Source: Actinocorallia herbida
GTDB taxonomy: Bacteria; Actinomycetota; Actinomycetes; Streptosporangiales; Streptosporangiaceae
Reading direction: 5' to 3'
Length of the DNA: 64,000 bases
NCBI RefSeq assembly: GCF_003751225.1
Contig: NZ_RJKE01000001.1
Coordinates: forward strand, 2,728,001 to 2,792,000
In this document: piece by piece, positions 1 to 13,954 of the stretch
Numbering within the stretch: the stretch's first letter is position 1
Layout: the number at the start of each line of letters is the position of its first letter
Position numbers and translations under genes: made by a program
Notes under the pieces: model-generated
Databases searched by the model: none
The model's input: the letters and a program-made list of their open reading frames with translations, nothing else
Told to the model about the DNA's origin: nothing

Positions 1-1
1 C

Positions 2-1282
2 CTCGCCACCGGCGCCCTCACCGACGCCCTCGGCCCGGCCCGCGCGGGCGCCCTCGCCTGCGCCCTCCGCGCCGCGTCGTTCGCCCTCCTGGGCGCCGCG
101 GAAGGACTCCCCGGCCTGCTCGCCGCCGTCATCCTGATGGCCGTCGGCGGCGCGCTCTTCCATCCCGCCGCCCAAGCCGCCCTCGCAAGCACCCCGCCCG
201 CCCTCCACCCGCGCGGCTTCGCCTCCTACCTGATCGCCGGCCAACTGGCCGCCATCGCAGGGCCCCCGCTGGGCCTGGCCCTCCTGCCCTCCGGCTTCCC
301 CCTGCTCACCACGACCACCACGGCCCTCTGGACCGCCTCCGCCCTCCTCTTCCTCCTCCTGCGTCCAGCCCGCTCACACAGGTCGGGGCCCCGCGAGACC
401 CGCCGCGCGGAACCGCTCGACGCCGATGCGGGAGACCTGCGCGGCGCCCGGCCTCCTGCCGGAGTGAACGCGCCAGATCGGGCAGGCGGGTCGTGCCCGG
501 ACGAGGTTCGCCGACCGGCTCCCGTCCCCGCGGCCCGCGCGGGAGGCCCGGGACAGGACCAGGACGGTCGAGCGGAGGCGGGAGGCGTTGACGGCGCCCG
601 GCCTTCCGGCGACGCGGACGCAGGCGGGCCGGGGCGATGCGCGGGCACCGGCGGGGCCTCTTCGGGCCGGATCGGGGGGCGGGGGCCGTTCGCGGGGGTC
701 TCGGCGGTGCTGCGGGACCGGGGATTCGTCCGGTTCGCGCTGGCCGCGGCGCCGACCACGCTGCTCACCACCCAGGTGACGACACTGGTGCCGCTCAAGG
801 AGACGGGCGCCGGGCCGACGACCCTGTTCTTCTGCGTCGTGGCGGTTCTCGCCGCGGCGGTCCAGCCGTGGTGCGGCGGCCCGCGGACGCTGCGGACGGG
901 CCTGCTCTGCGCGGCCGCGGGCTACCTCGTGCTGCTGGCAGGGCCGGCGGACCACCGCGCGCGGCTCGCGGTCCTCGTGATCGCCGCCGCCCTGCACGGC
1001 GCCGCGGTCGGCCTGACCCAGCCCGCGCTGTTCCGCGCCGTCACCTCGGCCGCCGCGCCGCACCGGTTCGGCGTCTACTTCGGTCTGCTCAGCTTCCTCG
1101 CAGGGGCGTTCTCCCTCGCGGGCGGCCTCGTCGTCGGCCCGCTCCTCGACTCAGGGCCGGGCGGCATGACCGTCGCCCTCGTTCTCCTGTCCGTCCTCGC
1201 CGCGCTCACGGCGGCCGCCCAGACCCTCGCCGGCGGGCGCGGCACGGCGGAGCCCGGCGGGCCTCCGCCGGTCTCGCGGTGA
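2..1282 (+). CDS. MFS transporter, 5' truncated by the window edge
   Basis: The reading frame is open from base 2, so the true start lies upstream; 426 residues are visible. Hydrophobic segments alternate with short loops as in a 12-TM major facilitator. The visible part starts near TM3-TM4 (ALFHPAAQAALAS) and ends with several C-terminal helices (AALHGAAVGLTQPALFRAV). This suggests a small-molecule exporter in the cytoplasmic membrane; the substrate cannot be told. Between the two helical halves (roughly visible residues 125-232) sits a long hydrophilic Gly/Ala/Arg/Asp-rich stretch where the usual TM6-TM7 loop is only a few dozen residues. The gene ends 38 bp before the SWIM gene start, without obvious coupling. 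Confidence 0.75.
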   Translation, partial: LATGALTDALGPARAGALACALRAASFALLGAAEGLPGLLAAVILMAVGGALFHPAAQAALASTPPALHPRGFASYLIAGQLAAIAGPPLGLALLPSGFPLLTTTTTALWTASALLFLLLRPARSHRSGPRETRRAEPLDADAGDLRGARPPAGVNAPDRAGGSCPDEVRRPAPVPAARAGGPGQDQDGRAEAGGVDGARPSGDADAGGPGRCAGTGGASSGRIGGRGPFAGVSAVLRDRGFVRFALAAAPTTLLTTQVTTLVPLKETGAGPTTLFFCVVAVLAAAVQPWCGGPRTLRTGLLCAAAGYLVLLAGPADHRARLAVLVIAAALHGAAVGLTQPALFRAVTSAAAPHRFGVYFGLLSFLAGAFSLAGGLVVGPLLDSGPGGMTVALVLLSVLAALTAAAQTLAGGRGTAEPGGPPPVSR

Positions 1283-1320
1283 TCGGGATTTTGTCGGTGG
1301 GGATCATTAGCGTTCCGGGC

Positions 1321-2664
1321 ATGACGACTCAGGCTTACAGCTACGCCGCGCCGTCGGCGTTCGCGCCGGGGGACCGAGGCGGACATCTCGGGCTCGCCAC
1401 GTCCGGGGGGACCAGCACCGAGGGGGCGGTGGCGCATCCGCGGTTCTTCAGCGGGGTGCTCACGCGCGCCGACGTCGGCGCGGCGGGGCTGCTCGCGCTG
1501 GCCGACGTCGCGCAGACCCGGTACTACCAGCCACGCCCCACGTGGGCGCGCGATCCGGTCGTCACCTGCAACGGCGACAGGCTGCGGATGGAGTCGTTCT
1601 CGGCCTGCGCCGGGGTGTACGCCCGGCTCGACGTGCTGTCGGAGGCGCTCGACGGCGAGGTGACCGCGCGCGGCACCACCAACGTCGACGTCAACGGGCC
1701 GCTGCGCGAAGCACTCGCCCGGGTCGGCGGAGCCGAGCCGATGCACCTCGCCGTCGGGCCGGACGAAATGGTCGTCACCACGCTCGACGGGGCGACCGTG
1801 GAGAAGAAGGTGCCGTTGCCCGAGCGGTGGCTGCGGTCCTTCGCGGAGGTCCAGGCGATCGCGTCCGGCTTCGACCTGCGCGCGGAGCTGCCGGGGCCCG
1901 AGGCCGTCAGGTTCCTGCGCGGGCTGCCGCGCCGCGCGGGCGTGCTGTGGGCGCAGCCCGCGGGGAGGGGCCTGCGCCCGACCTCCCGGCCGGGCCCGGG
2001 GGCGGTCTGCCTCGCCGGGTCCGAGCGCCTGGCGACCCTGCTGCCGCTGCTGCGCTTCGCCACCGCGCTGCGCGTCTACGGGCCGCCCGTCCCACCCGGC
2101 GCGCGGCCCGCCGCCAGCGCCTGGGAACTCGTGCTCCCCGGCATGCGGTACGTCCTCACCCTCTCGCCTGAGGAACGCCGCGGCTTCTCCGGGGAAGGCG
2201 CCGTCCTGGACGCCCTCATCGGCGACGACACCGCCGAGGACGCCGATCTCGTCGGAGCGCTCCTGGACTTCGAGCCGCGCCTCGACCCGGCCGACCTCGC
2301 CGTCCGCGCGGGCCTCCCCGACGCCCGCGTCCGCGCCGCCCTCACCCAGCTCGGCACCGGAGGCCGCGTAGGCTACGACACCGCGGAAGCCGCCTTCTTC
2401 CATCGCGAGCTGCCCTACGACGCCTCCCGCGTCGCCGCCATGAACCCCCGCCTGCGCGCCGCCCGCGCCCTGGCCGACCAGGGCGCCGTGCGTGAACTCT
2501 CCGAAGGGGTCTTCCGGGTCACCTCCAGCGGCACCGACTACCAGGTCCGCCCCGCCACCGGCTCCTGCACCTGCCCCTGGTGGGCCGACCACCGAGGCGG
2601 CCGAGGCCCCTGCAAACACGTCCTCGCCACCCGCCTCCACAACACCCCGGCACCCCCCGCCTGA
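1321..2664 (+). CDS. SWIM zinc-finger family protein
   Basis: 447 residues from ATG 1321, chosen because MTTQAYSYAAPSAF is the expected N-terminus of this actinobacterial family; no clear Shine-Dalgarno precedes it. The C-terminus carries a SWIM motif (CxCx(n)CxH) as CTCPWW...GPCKH at about residues 415-432, a zinc-binding fold that in other proteins mediates DNA or protein binding. The rest resembles the conserved N-terminal part of actinobacterial SWIM proteins and has no catalytic motif I recognise. It is followed, after 670 bp, by a DUF6493 gene on the same strand. These two families often occur side by side in actinomycetes, so I infer joint function, which is unknown. Confidence 0.85.
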   Translation: MTTQAYSYAAPSAFAPGDRGGHLGLATSGGTSTEGAVAHPRFFSGVLTRADVGAAGLLALADVAQTRYYQPRPTWARDPVVTCNGDRLRMESFSACAGVYARLDVLSEALDGEVTARGTTNVDVNGPLREALARVGGAEPMHLAVGPDEMVVTTLDGATVEKKVPLPERWLRSFAEVQAIASGFDLRAELPGPEAVRFLRGLPRRAGVLWAQPAGRGLRPTSRPGPGAVCLAGSERLATLLPLLRFATALRVYGPPVPPGARPAASAWELVLPGMRYVLTLSPEERRGFSGEGAVLDALIGDDTAEDADLVGALLDFEPRLDPADLAVRAGLPDARVRAALTQLGTGGRVGYDTAEAAFFHRELPYDASRVAAMNPRLRAARALADQGAVRELSEGVFRVTSSGTDYQVRPATGSCTCPWWADHRGGRGPCKHVLATRLHNTPAPPA

Positions 2665-3334
2665 CCCACCCCGCCTGCCGATCCCGCCGACCGCGCCCGA
2701 CATCCACCGCGCCGCCCAGAGCCGGGCGGTCCTGCCGACCCCGCCCCCTTTTCGACCCCTCTCGCAGCCGCCGGACATCCACCGACGCGCTCGGGGGTGT
2801 CCGGACGAGCGGTGCCTGACCACGTCCGCCCTTCGACCCGGCCTCGTCCGCCCCGCCGGGGGCGCCCGGCGCCGGCCGTCGCGTGCGAAGGCGTTCGCGT
2901 GCGGCCCATGGGTGGACGGACCGCCCTGGCGCTCACCCTGTCGCGGGTGGTGACGCTCGCCGACCTATGAGGAGGCGGCCGGGCGGTTCGTGGTGGTCTC
3001 GGGATCTCCCTCGTGTGAGGGAGGTGGCGGGTGTGACGTGGGTCGTACGTTGGCGGAGCGGGTGGACCGGGGTCGGCCGGGGCGGGAAGAATTCCTCGTC
3101 TCCGGGTCGGGTGTTCTCGGTGGAGGGCGCGTGATGCGCCTCGCGGAGGGCTGGGAGGCGGTCGGGCGAGTGAGCGGAAGGGGCGATCCGCCCGGGTCAG
3201 GCCGGCGCGCCTGCGTGCGGCGGGCCCCGGACGACGGGGCGGTCGAGCTGAGGAGAGATCCACCCTTGTCGGGTGGCGAGTGCTGGGTCCGTGGTCTCGG
3301 TTGTTCGTGTGGATGAGGGAAGGAAGTCGGCGTC
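2665..3334 (+). other. Gene-free spacer between SWIM and DUF6493 genes
   Basis: 670 bp with no supported gene on either strand. The open frames here have poor codon bias and no ribosome-binding sites. The only pattern seen is an 11-bp direct repeat GACATCCACCG (near 2699 and at 2774). A Shine-Dalgarno-like GGAAGGAA lies 9 nt before the DUF6493 start at 3335. Confidence 0.6.
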
Positions 3335-5899
3335 ATGAGCACGTGGGAAGAGATGCAGGAGCTGATCGGCGCGGGGGACTGCGCCGGGGTCGCGGTACTG
3401 GCGAACCGGCTGGGCGACGCGGGCCGGAAGGAGGTCGCGGGGGCGCTGCCGGGATATGTGCGGTCCGCGGGGCTGCGCCGATGGGACGATCCGCGGACGA
3501 TGGCCGCCAGGGTCGCCGGGGCCGGGTGCATCTCCGGGGCGGCGGCGGCCGCCGCGTGGATCACGCGAGGCGAGGTCCGGGACGCGCGCGGCCCCCGGCT
3601 CGCGCGGCAGATCGTCGCCGCCGTCGCGCATCGGCCCGACGCCTGGCGGATGGACGTGGCCCGGCGGCTGGCGGACAGGCTCCGGCTCGCCGACATGACC
3701 GCGTGGCGGGCCGACCTCGCCGCCTGGGAGGTCGCGGCGCTGCTGCACATGGAGGCGCGGGAGGCACCGCCCACCTCGCCCGCTTTCGTCGTGGGCTGGC
3801 TCGGCTGGCGAACCTACGTGCCCCCGAAGGAAGATCCGTTCTTCGCGACACTGGCCCCGGCCATCTTCGACACCGACGGGGTGGGGGAGTACCTGGGCGG
3901 GAACGAGGCCCTGGCCGTCGCCCGCCAGTGGGACAGGCCCGGCCTCCGGCCGCGCCCGCTGGTGGAGGATCTGCTCGTCGAGCTCGACAGGCCAGATCTC
4001 CTCGACGGGTGCGTCCGGCGGTTCCTGCGCGGCGGCACGGCCCGGTCGCTCACCTGGTTCGTCAAACTGCACGCGCTGCTCGCTCCGGACGCCGCGGAGG
4101 CGACCCAGCGGCTGCGCGACTACGTGCGCCTGCTGCCCCTGGCCGTCCTGAGCGTCGCCGAGCCCGCGTTCGCCGCGGTCCGCGCCGCCGACGAGGCGGC
4201 GCCGCTCGAACCCGCGCTGTTCCGCGAGTCCGCGGACGCGGTGCTGTTCCGGCCCGAGTTGAAGATCGTCAAGGCCGCGCTGTCCTGGCTCGACAAGACC
4301 GCCGGGGGCCGGGAGTCCGCCACCGTCGAGGCGCTCGCCGGGGTGCTCGGTCACGAGAACGCGGCGATCCGCGAGCGGTCCGTGAAGATCGCGGTGAAGT
4401 GCGCGAAGGCCGTGGATCCGCTCACCGCCGAGACCGTCCGGCAGGCCGCGGCCGTGCTCCCCGCGCCGCAGCGCGCCGAGATCGCGGCGGCCTACGGCGA
4501 GGTGAAGGCCGAGGAGCCGGCTCCCGTGCCGGTCCTGTACCCGGCGGTGCCGCGCGAGCTGGAGCCGCCGATCTCCTCGGCCGCGGAGCTGCGCGAGGCC
4601 GTCGTCCTGCACCTGACCAACATCTCCGGCACCCTGCCGTGGCCGGAGATCGAGCGGCTGCTCGCCGGGCTGGTCGTGCACGGCCCCTCGCTCACCGGCG
4701 AACTGCGCGCGCTGGCCGAGAAACACCGGCCCCACATCCTCCGCAAGGACCTGATCCTCCACCTGATGGGCATCGATCTCGCCCTTCACTGCCTCATCTT
4801 CAAGCGGACCGCCGACGACCTCGCCCAGTACGTCGACACGCTGATGCAGAAGGCCAACGGCTTCGGGTACAGCCCGCCCGCCCCGGAGCTGATGTTCCGG
4901 CGCAGGTTCGTCGAGGCCGCACTGCACCTCGGCGGCCCGGCCCCGCTCGCGACGCCGACGAGCGCTTCGGGCCACGTGGACCCGCAGGAGTTCGCCGCGC
5001 GGCTGCGCGCCTTCCAGGACGCGGGCCGCACGCCGGGCACCGCGGATCTCGAACAGGCGCTGCTGCGGCTGCCCGGCGGCGCCGACGCGGCGATCCTGTC
5101 GGGTCTGGAGTCGACGGCGGCGCACATCGCGCGTGCCTGGCTCACCGAGGGCGTCCTGGTCGAACCCGTCGTCACGCACCGGCTCCTGCGGTTGCCGCTC
5201 AAGGACGGCAGCGGTGACGCGCCCCGGCTCGCCGCCGCCGTCTCCTGGGCGGCGGACCTTCCGTCGGCGGCGCTGCTCGGCGCCCTTCCCGAGCCGGAGA
5301 AGGCCGACGACCTCTGGAGCGGAGCGGCGGCCTGGTGGCCGTCGGCACTCCCGTCCTACCGCGAGATCAGCGCCGTGCAGCTGCTCCGGCAGGCCGTGAT
5401 CTGGCCCCGTATCCGCTGTGGTCAGGACCGCACGGTTCTCGCCTTCGCCGACGCGAAGGGCCCGACCGGCCCGGCGACCGCCGCCCTCCTGCTCTACGCG
5501 CTGTCCTCCGAGCACCCGGCGGACCGGGCCGCGGCCCTCGACGCGCTCCTGTCCCTGGCGGCCGAAGACGCCCTCCCGGCCGCCGACCTCGGCCGGCTTC
5601 TCGCCGCCCTGGCCGAAGACCTCGTCCTGCCCCGCGTCATCCCCTCGCTCGTCGACGCGGTCCGCGCGGGAGCCCTCCTCTGGCCCCTGTTCGCCGAAGC
5701 GATCACGGCCTTCCTCCCGACCCCTGACGCCCGTCCCCCCGCGCCCTTCGCCACCCTCCTCGCCGCCGCCTCCGACTACGCCGACCTCCACCACACCCGA
5801 ACCCCCATCGCCGCCCTCACCGCCTGGACCCCCGCCTCCCGCACCACTCGAGCCGCCAAGGAGGCCACCCGCCTCCGCACCACCCTCGAAACCCCATGA
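3335..5899 (+). CDS. DUF6493 family protein
   Basis: 854 residues from ATG 3335 (GGAAGGAA ribosome-binding site 9 nt upstream). The N-terminus MSTWEEMQELIGAGDC followed by short amphipathic helices matches the DUF6493 family, large helical-repeat-like cytosolic proteins found in actinomycetes beside SWIM zinc-finger genes. Alternating Leu/Ala-rich helices run through the protein (for example around residues 60-350 and 600-850), suggesting a HEAT-like solenoid, that is, a scaffold rather than an enzyme. No catalytic signature, signal peptide or TM segment is visible. The biological role is unknown; the family assignment is by recall of sequence character and was not searched. Confidence 0.75.
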   Translation: MSTWEEMQELIGAGDCAGVAVLANRLGDAGRKEVAGALPGYVRSAGLRRWDDPRTMAARVAGAGCISGAAAAAAWITRGEVRDARGPRLARQIVAAVAHRPDAWRMDVARRLADRLRLADMTAWRADLAAWEVAALLHMEAREAPPTSPAFVVGWLGWRTYVPPKEDPFFATLAPAIFDTDGVGEYLGGNEALAVARQWDRPGLRPRPLVEDLLVELDRPDLLDGCVRRFLRGGTARSLTWFVKLHALLAPDAAEATQRLRDYVRLLPLAVLSVAEPAFAAVRAADEAAPLEPALFRESADAVLFRPELKIVKAALSWLDKTAGGRESATVEALAGVLGHENAAIRERSVKIAVKCAKAVDPLTAETVRQAAAVLPAPQRAEIAAAYGEVKAEEPAPVPVLYPAVPRELEPPISSAAELREAVVLHLTNISGTLPWPEIERLLAGLVVHGPSLTGELRALAEKHRPHILRKDLILHLMGIDLALHCLIFKRTADDLAQYVDTLMQKANGFGYSPPAPELMFRRRFVEAALHLGGPAPLATPTSASGHVDPQEFAARLRAFQDAGRTPGTADLEQALLRLPGGADAAILSGLESTAAHIARAWLTEGVLVEPVVTHRLLRLPLKDGSGDAPRLAAAVSWAADLPSAALLGALPEPEKADDLWSGAAAWWPSALPSYREISAVQLLRQAVIWPRIRCGQDRTVLAFADAKGPTGPATAALLLYALSSEHPADRAAALDALLSLAAEDALPAADLGRLLAALAEDLVLPRVIPSLVDAVRAGALLWPLFAEAITAFLPTPDARPPAPFATLLAAASDYADLHHTRTPIAALTAWTPASRTTRAAKEATRLRTTLETP

Positions 5900-6072
5900 C
5901 CGTTCCACCACCGCCCACGCCCGGCAGCCCTCCCCCCACCGGCCAGGACGCCTTCCGGACGCGCCCACCGGCACACCGCCGCGCAACCCCCGCACGCCCT
6001 TGGAACGGCCCATCCACCAGGAGCCCAGCGTCCCACGCCGGTCACCGCGGCCTCGTCGGCGAGGTGCACAAT

Positions 6073-6127
6073 GCCCGATATACCAGGAGCCCGATACACC
6101 AGGAGCCCGATATACCAGGAGCCCGAT
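6073..6127 (+). repeat. 16-bp tandem repeat, about 3.4 copies
   Basis: Unit GCCCGATATACCAGGA at 6073-6088, 6089-6104 (one T-to-C change, GATACACC) and 6105-6120, with a 7-base partial fourth copy GCCCGAT to 6127. A diverged relative (CCACCAGGAGCCC) lies at about 6014-6026. The unit is AT-richer than its surroundings and not a multiple of three, so it is unlikely to be coding. Role unknown: it could be a protein-binding array or a slipped-strand product. Confidence 0.9.
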
Positions 6128-6231
6128 GCCCCCGACGTAACGGACGACACCCCCGCCCCCGCCCCCGCCCACACCCATCGCCCACAGGCACTCGCACTCG
6201 CGGAGAAGCCGTTCACCGCACGTGCACCCGC

Positions 6232-6747
6232 GGATCTCCCCGACCCGTGAATCCGAGTGCCCGGAGGCCGACCGGTGCCCGCGGAACCCCCGACGCGTCG
6301 TCCGACTCGGCATGCGAGGTCTCCCCGCAGGCGTCGTTTCCCGGGTCGTGTCGGTGTGGGTGCAGTTCCGCGCTGTGGGCGTGTGCTTGCCGCGCTCGTG
6401 GGGGAGCCGTCCACTGCGTGGGCGACCGTGGATCTCCCTGACCGGAGAGTCCGAGAGCGCAGAGGCGGATCCGCGCTCGCCGAATCCCCGTGACACGTCG
6501 TCCGGCTCGGCACTCGGCGTCTTCGCCGTGGGCGTTGTTCCCCACCCGCGTCGGTGCTGCGGGTGCTCCCGTGCCGCGGGCACGCGCACGTCGCGCTCGC
6601 GGGAGGCGTCCGCCGTGCGGCGACTGCGGGGTGAGGTCTCCCGTACCCGTGAGTTCGAGTGCGCGGAGGTCGGCCTGCGGCCGCGGAAGGGCTGTGACGC
6701 GTCGTGTGGTTCGGCTTTCGGCGTCGTCGTTTCGGGTGTGGTGCCAT
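6232..6747 (+). repeat. Degenerate ~200-bp tandem repeat, about 2.6 copies
   Basis: Three copies begin at 6232, 6430 and 6634 (period 198 then 204 bp) with the anchors GGATCTCCC, GGATCTCCC and AGGTCTCCC. Shared blocks follow in order: GA-TCCGAGTGC-like, GCGGA-CCC, ACGCGTCGTCCGACTCGGC-like, then GGCGTCGTTTCC-like. Both periods are multiples of three, so one frame stays open through all copies and gives a repeated peptide pattern (ESECPEAD, ESESAEAD, EFECAEV). No start signal or codon bias supports a protein. Confidence 0.75.
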
Positions 6748-7038
6748 GACCGAGCGAGTTCGGGCCTGTGGGTGCGCCGACGCGCTTGTCCCGGATCTCG
6801 TTGGGAGGTCCGGGATTCCGGCCCTTCACCGCTGCCGCTGTTCTGCTTCTGAAGGCGGGCCTGGCGCGAAAGCGTGAGGGGAGGCTCGTACTGTCGGGGA
6901 GCGTGGGTTCGAGCGGGCGGGGGTGCGGGCGGGCTCGTGCTCCTGGTGAAAGCTCGGGGGCGCGGGGATGGTTCGGCAACGGGGCCGGCCCGGGCCGCCC
7001 TTGGAGGGGCGGCGCCGGGCCGGTGGGGTCGGGCGGGG

Positions 7039-12495
<5,457 letters not shown>

Positions 12496-12760
12496 GCGAC
12501 CAAGCCCTCCATGAGACGACGATGACGGCGCCGGGGGCAACGGTGATCCCGGCAGTGTCCAACCCTTCCGCCTACGCACCGGTAGCGCCATGTCGGAGAC
12601 AGCGCATGCTGACCCCCGGACTTTGTGGAGACCGTCTAAACCCCCTACTTGGCGACCCCTATCTTGAGCGGGCCCTCTGTCCCACCGCCAGCGAACGGTC
12701 ACGGAACGTGCCGATGGGTCCCGGCTCGTCCGCCGGCGCAGAAGGGGCGGGAACGGGAAC

Positions 12761-12797
12761 GGCCTCCCTTCTCCGTACGGGACGGAGAAGGGAGGCC
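12761..12797 (-). terminator. Hairpin terminator downstream of the Old Yellow Enzyme gene
   Basis: Perfect 16-bp stem GGCCTCCCTTCTCCGT / ACGGAGAAGGGAGGCC (12761-12776 and 12782-12797) with a 5-nt loop, 20 bp past the oxidoreductase stop. It separates that gene from the carboxylase downstream on the same strand, so the carboxylase needs its own promoter in 12496-12760. No U-tract is present, as is common in high-GC actinomycetes. Confidence 0.85.
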
Positions 12798-12816
12798 CGT
12801 TGAGGCGATCTGATGA

Positions 12817-13902
12817 TCAGGAGACGAAGTCGGTCCACTGGGTGGCGAGGTAGTCCAGGAAACGGGGGCCGACGGACTCGGCGACGAAGTGCTCGCGCGG
12901 CCTCGGGTGGACGAGGCGGAAGCCGGGGTCGGCCAGGGCCAGGGCGGGGAAGTCGTGGTGGACGACGGCGCCCGCGCCGATCAGGACGAAGTCGGCGCCC
13001 TTGTCCAGGCACCAGGCGGCGTCCGGCGCCGAGGTGATCTTTCCGGCGACGCCCAGCTTCGTGGCGCCGCGGGGGAGGGTCGTGAAGTGCTCGATGAGGA
13101 GCCTGTCGCGGTGCTCCTCTTCGTGGGTCTCCTTGAACGCGTCCCACAGGGACATGTCGAGGTAGTCCAGGAGGCCGGAGGCCAGGACGTCGGCGGCGAG
13201 GGCGCGGGCCTCGGCGAGCGGGATGCCGCTGCGCTCCGGGGTCAGGCGCAGGCCGAGCTGGAAGCCGGGGCCGGTCGCCTCGCGGATGCCGCGGAGCACC
13301 TCCCACAGCATCCGCCGCCGGTTCTCGAACGAGCCGCCGTAGCGGTCGGCGCGGGTGTTCCTGGGGCTGAGGAACTGGCAGACGAGGTAGCCGTGCGCGC
13401 CGTGCACCTCGACCCCGTGGAACCCCGCGCGCTCGGCCCGGACGGCCCCCGCGACGAAGTCCGCGACGACCCGCTCGACCTCGTCGGTGGTGAGCGCCCT
13501 GGCGCGCTTGGCGGGGTCGTCCCAGGGCGCGACCACGGGCACGCCCGACAGCCTGGCGTCGCCGCGGCGGCCGCCGTGGTGGAGCTGGAGCGTGGCCACG
13601 CCCCCGGCCGCGGCGATCCCGGCGGCCAGCCGGGTCAGGCCCGGCAGGAAGCGGTCGTCCCACGCGGCGAGCTGCCCCGGAAACGCCTGCCCCGCCTGCG
13701 AGACGTGCGCGGCGCAGGTCATGACCATCCCGAACCCGCCCTCGGCCCGCCGGACGAGCCACGCGTACTCGTCCTCGGACAGCACGCCGTCGGGGCTCTG
13801 GAGGTTGGTGAGCGGCGCGACCGCGAAGCGGTTCGGCCAGGCGGGGCCGCGGCCGAGCACGAGGGGCGCGGCGAGGGCGTCAGGGGAGGCGATCTGAGAC
13901 AT
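12817..13902 (-). CDS. NADH:flavin oxidoreductase, Old Yellow Enzyme family
   Basis: 361 residues. An FMN-binding TIM barrel is indicated by N-terminal NRFAVAPLTNLQSPDG, active-site-region HGAHGYLVCQFLSPRNTRADRYGGSFENR at about residues 165-195, and C-terminal GKITSAPDAAWCLDKGADFVLIGAGAV. These are hallmark OYE segments; the family reduces activated C=C bonds of enones or nitro compounds with NAD(P)H. Ends at the terminator 12761-12797. It follows the envelope gene at 13955 by 52 bp on the same strand and might be the last gene of that transcript, but the function does not obviously fit, so it may have its own promoter. No strong ribosome-binding site at the ATG. Confidence 0.88.
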   Translation of the reverse strand: MSQIASPDALAAPLVLGRGPAWPNRFAVAPLTNLQSPDGVLSEDEYAWLVRRAEGGFGMVMTCAAHVSQAGQAFPGQLAAWDDRFLPGLTRLAAGIAAAGGVATLQLHHGGRRGDARLSGVPVVAPWDDPAKRARALTTDEVERVVADFVAGAVRAERAGFHGVEVHGAHGYLVCQFLSPRNTRADRYGGSFENRRRMLWEVLRGIREATGPGFQLGLRLTPERSGIPLAEARALAADVLASGLLDYLDMSLWDAFKETHEEEHRDRLLIEHFTTLPRGATKLGVAGKITSAPDAAWCLDKGADFVLIGAGAVVHHDFPALALADPGFRLVHPRPREHFVAESVGPRFLDYLATQWTDFVS

Positions 13903-13954
13903 GGCGCCGTCATGTTACCCGCGGGTCGGCCGCTCCGTCTCCGATGGGGCTGGG

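Larger units (their letters stand above)
5900..7038. other. Repeat-bearing gene-free region
   Basis: 1.14 kb between the DUF6493 stop and the convergent carboxylase stop. It holds a 16-bp tandem repeat (6073-6127), a run of C-rich low complexity (about 6140-6180) and a degenerate ~200-bp tandem repeat (6232-6747). Long frames stay open on both strands because stop codons are rare at this GC content. None has convincing codon bias or a ribosome-binding site, so I annotate no gene. Confidence 0.6.

Noticed and set aside
6222-6749. Frame through the ~200-bp repeats as a repetitive protein
   Set aside because: Start GTG at 6222 has no good ribosome-binding site and codon bias is weak; kept as a repeat, and only flagged as possible coding.
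3197-6979. 1260-codon open frame on the minus strand across DUF6493 and the repeats
   Set aside because: Antisense to a convincing gene, Arg/Pro-biased residues, no family; long stop-free frames are expected at this GC content.
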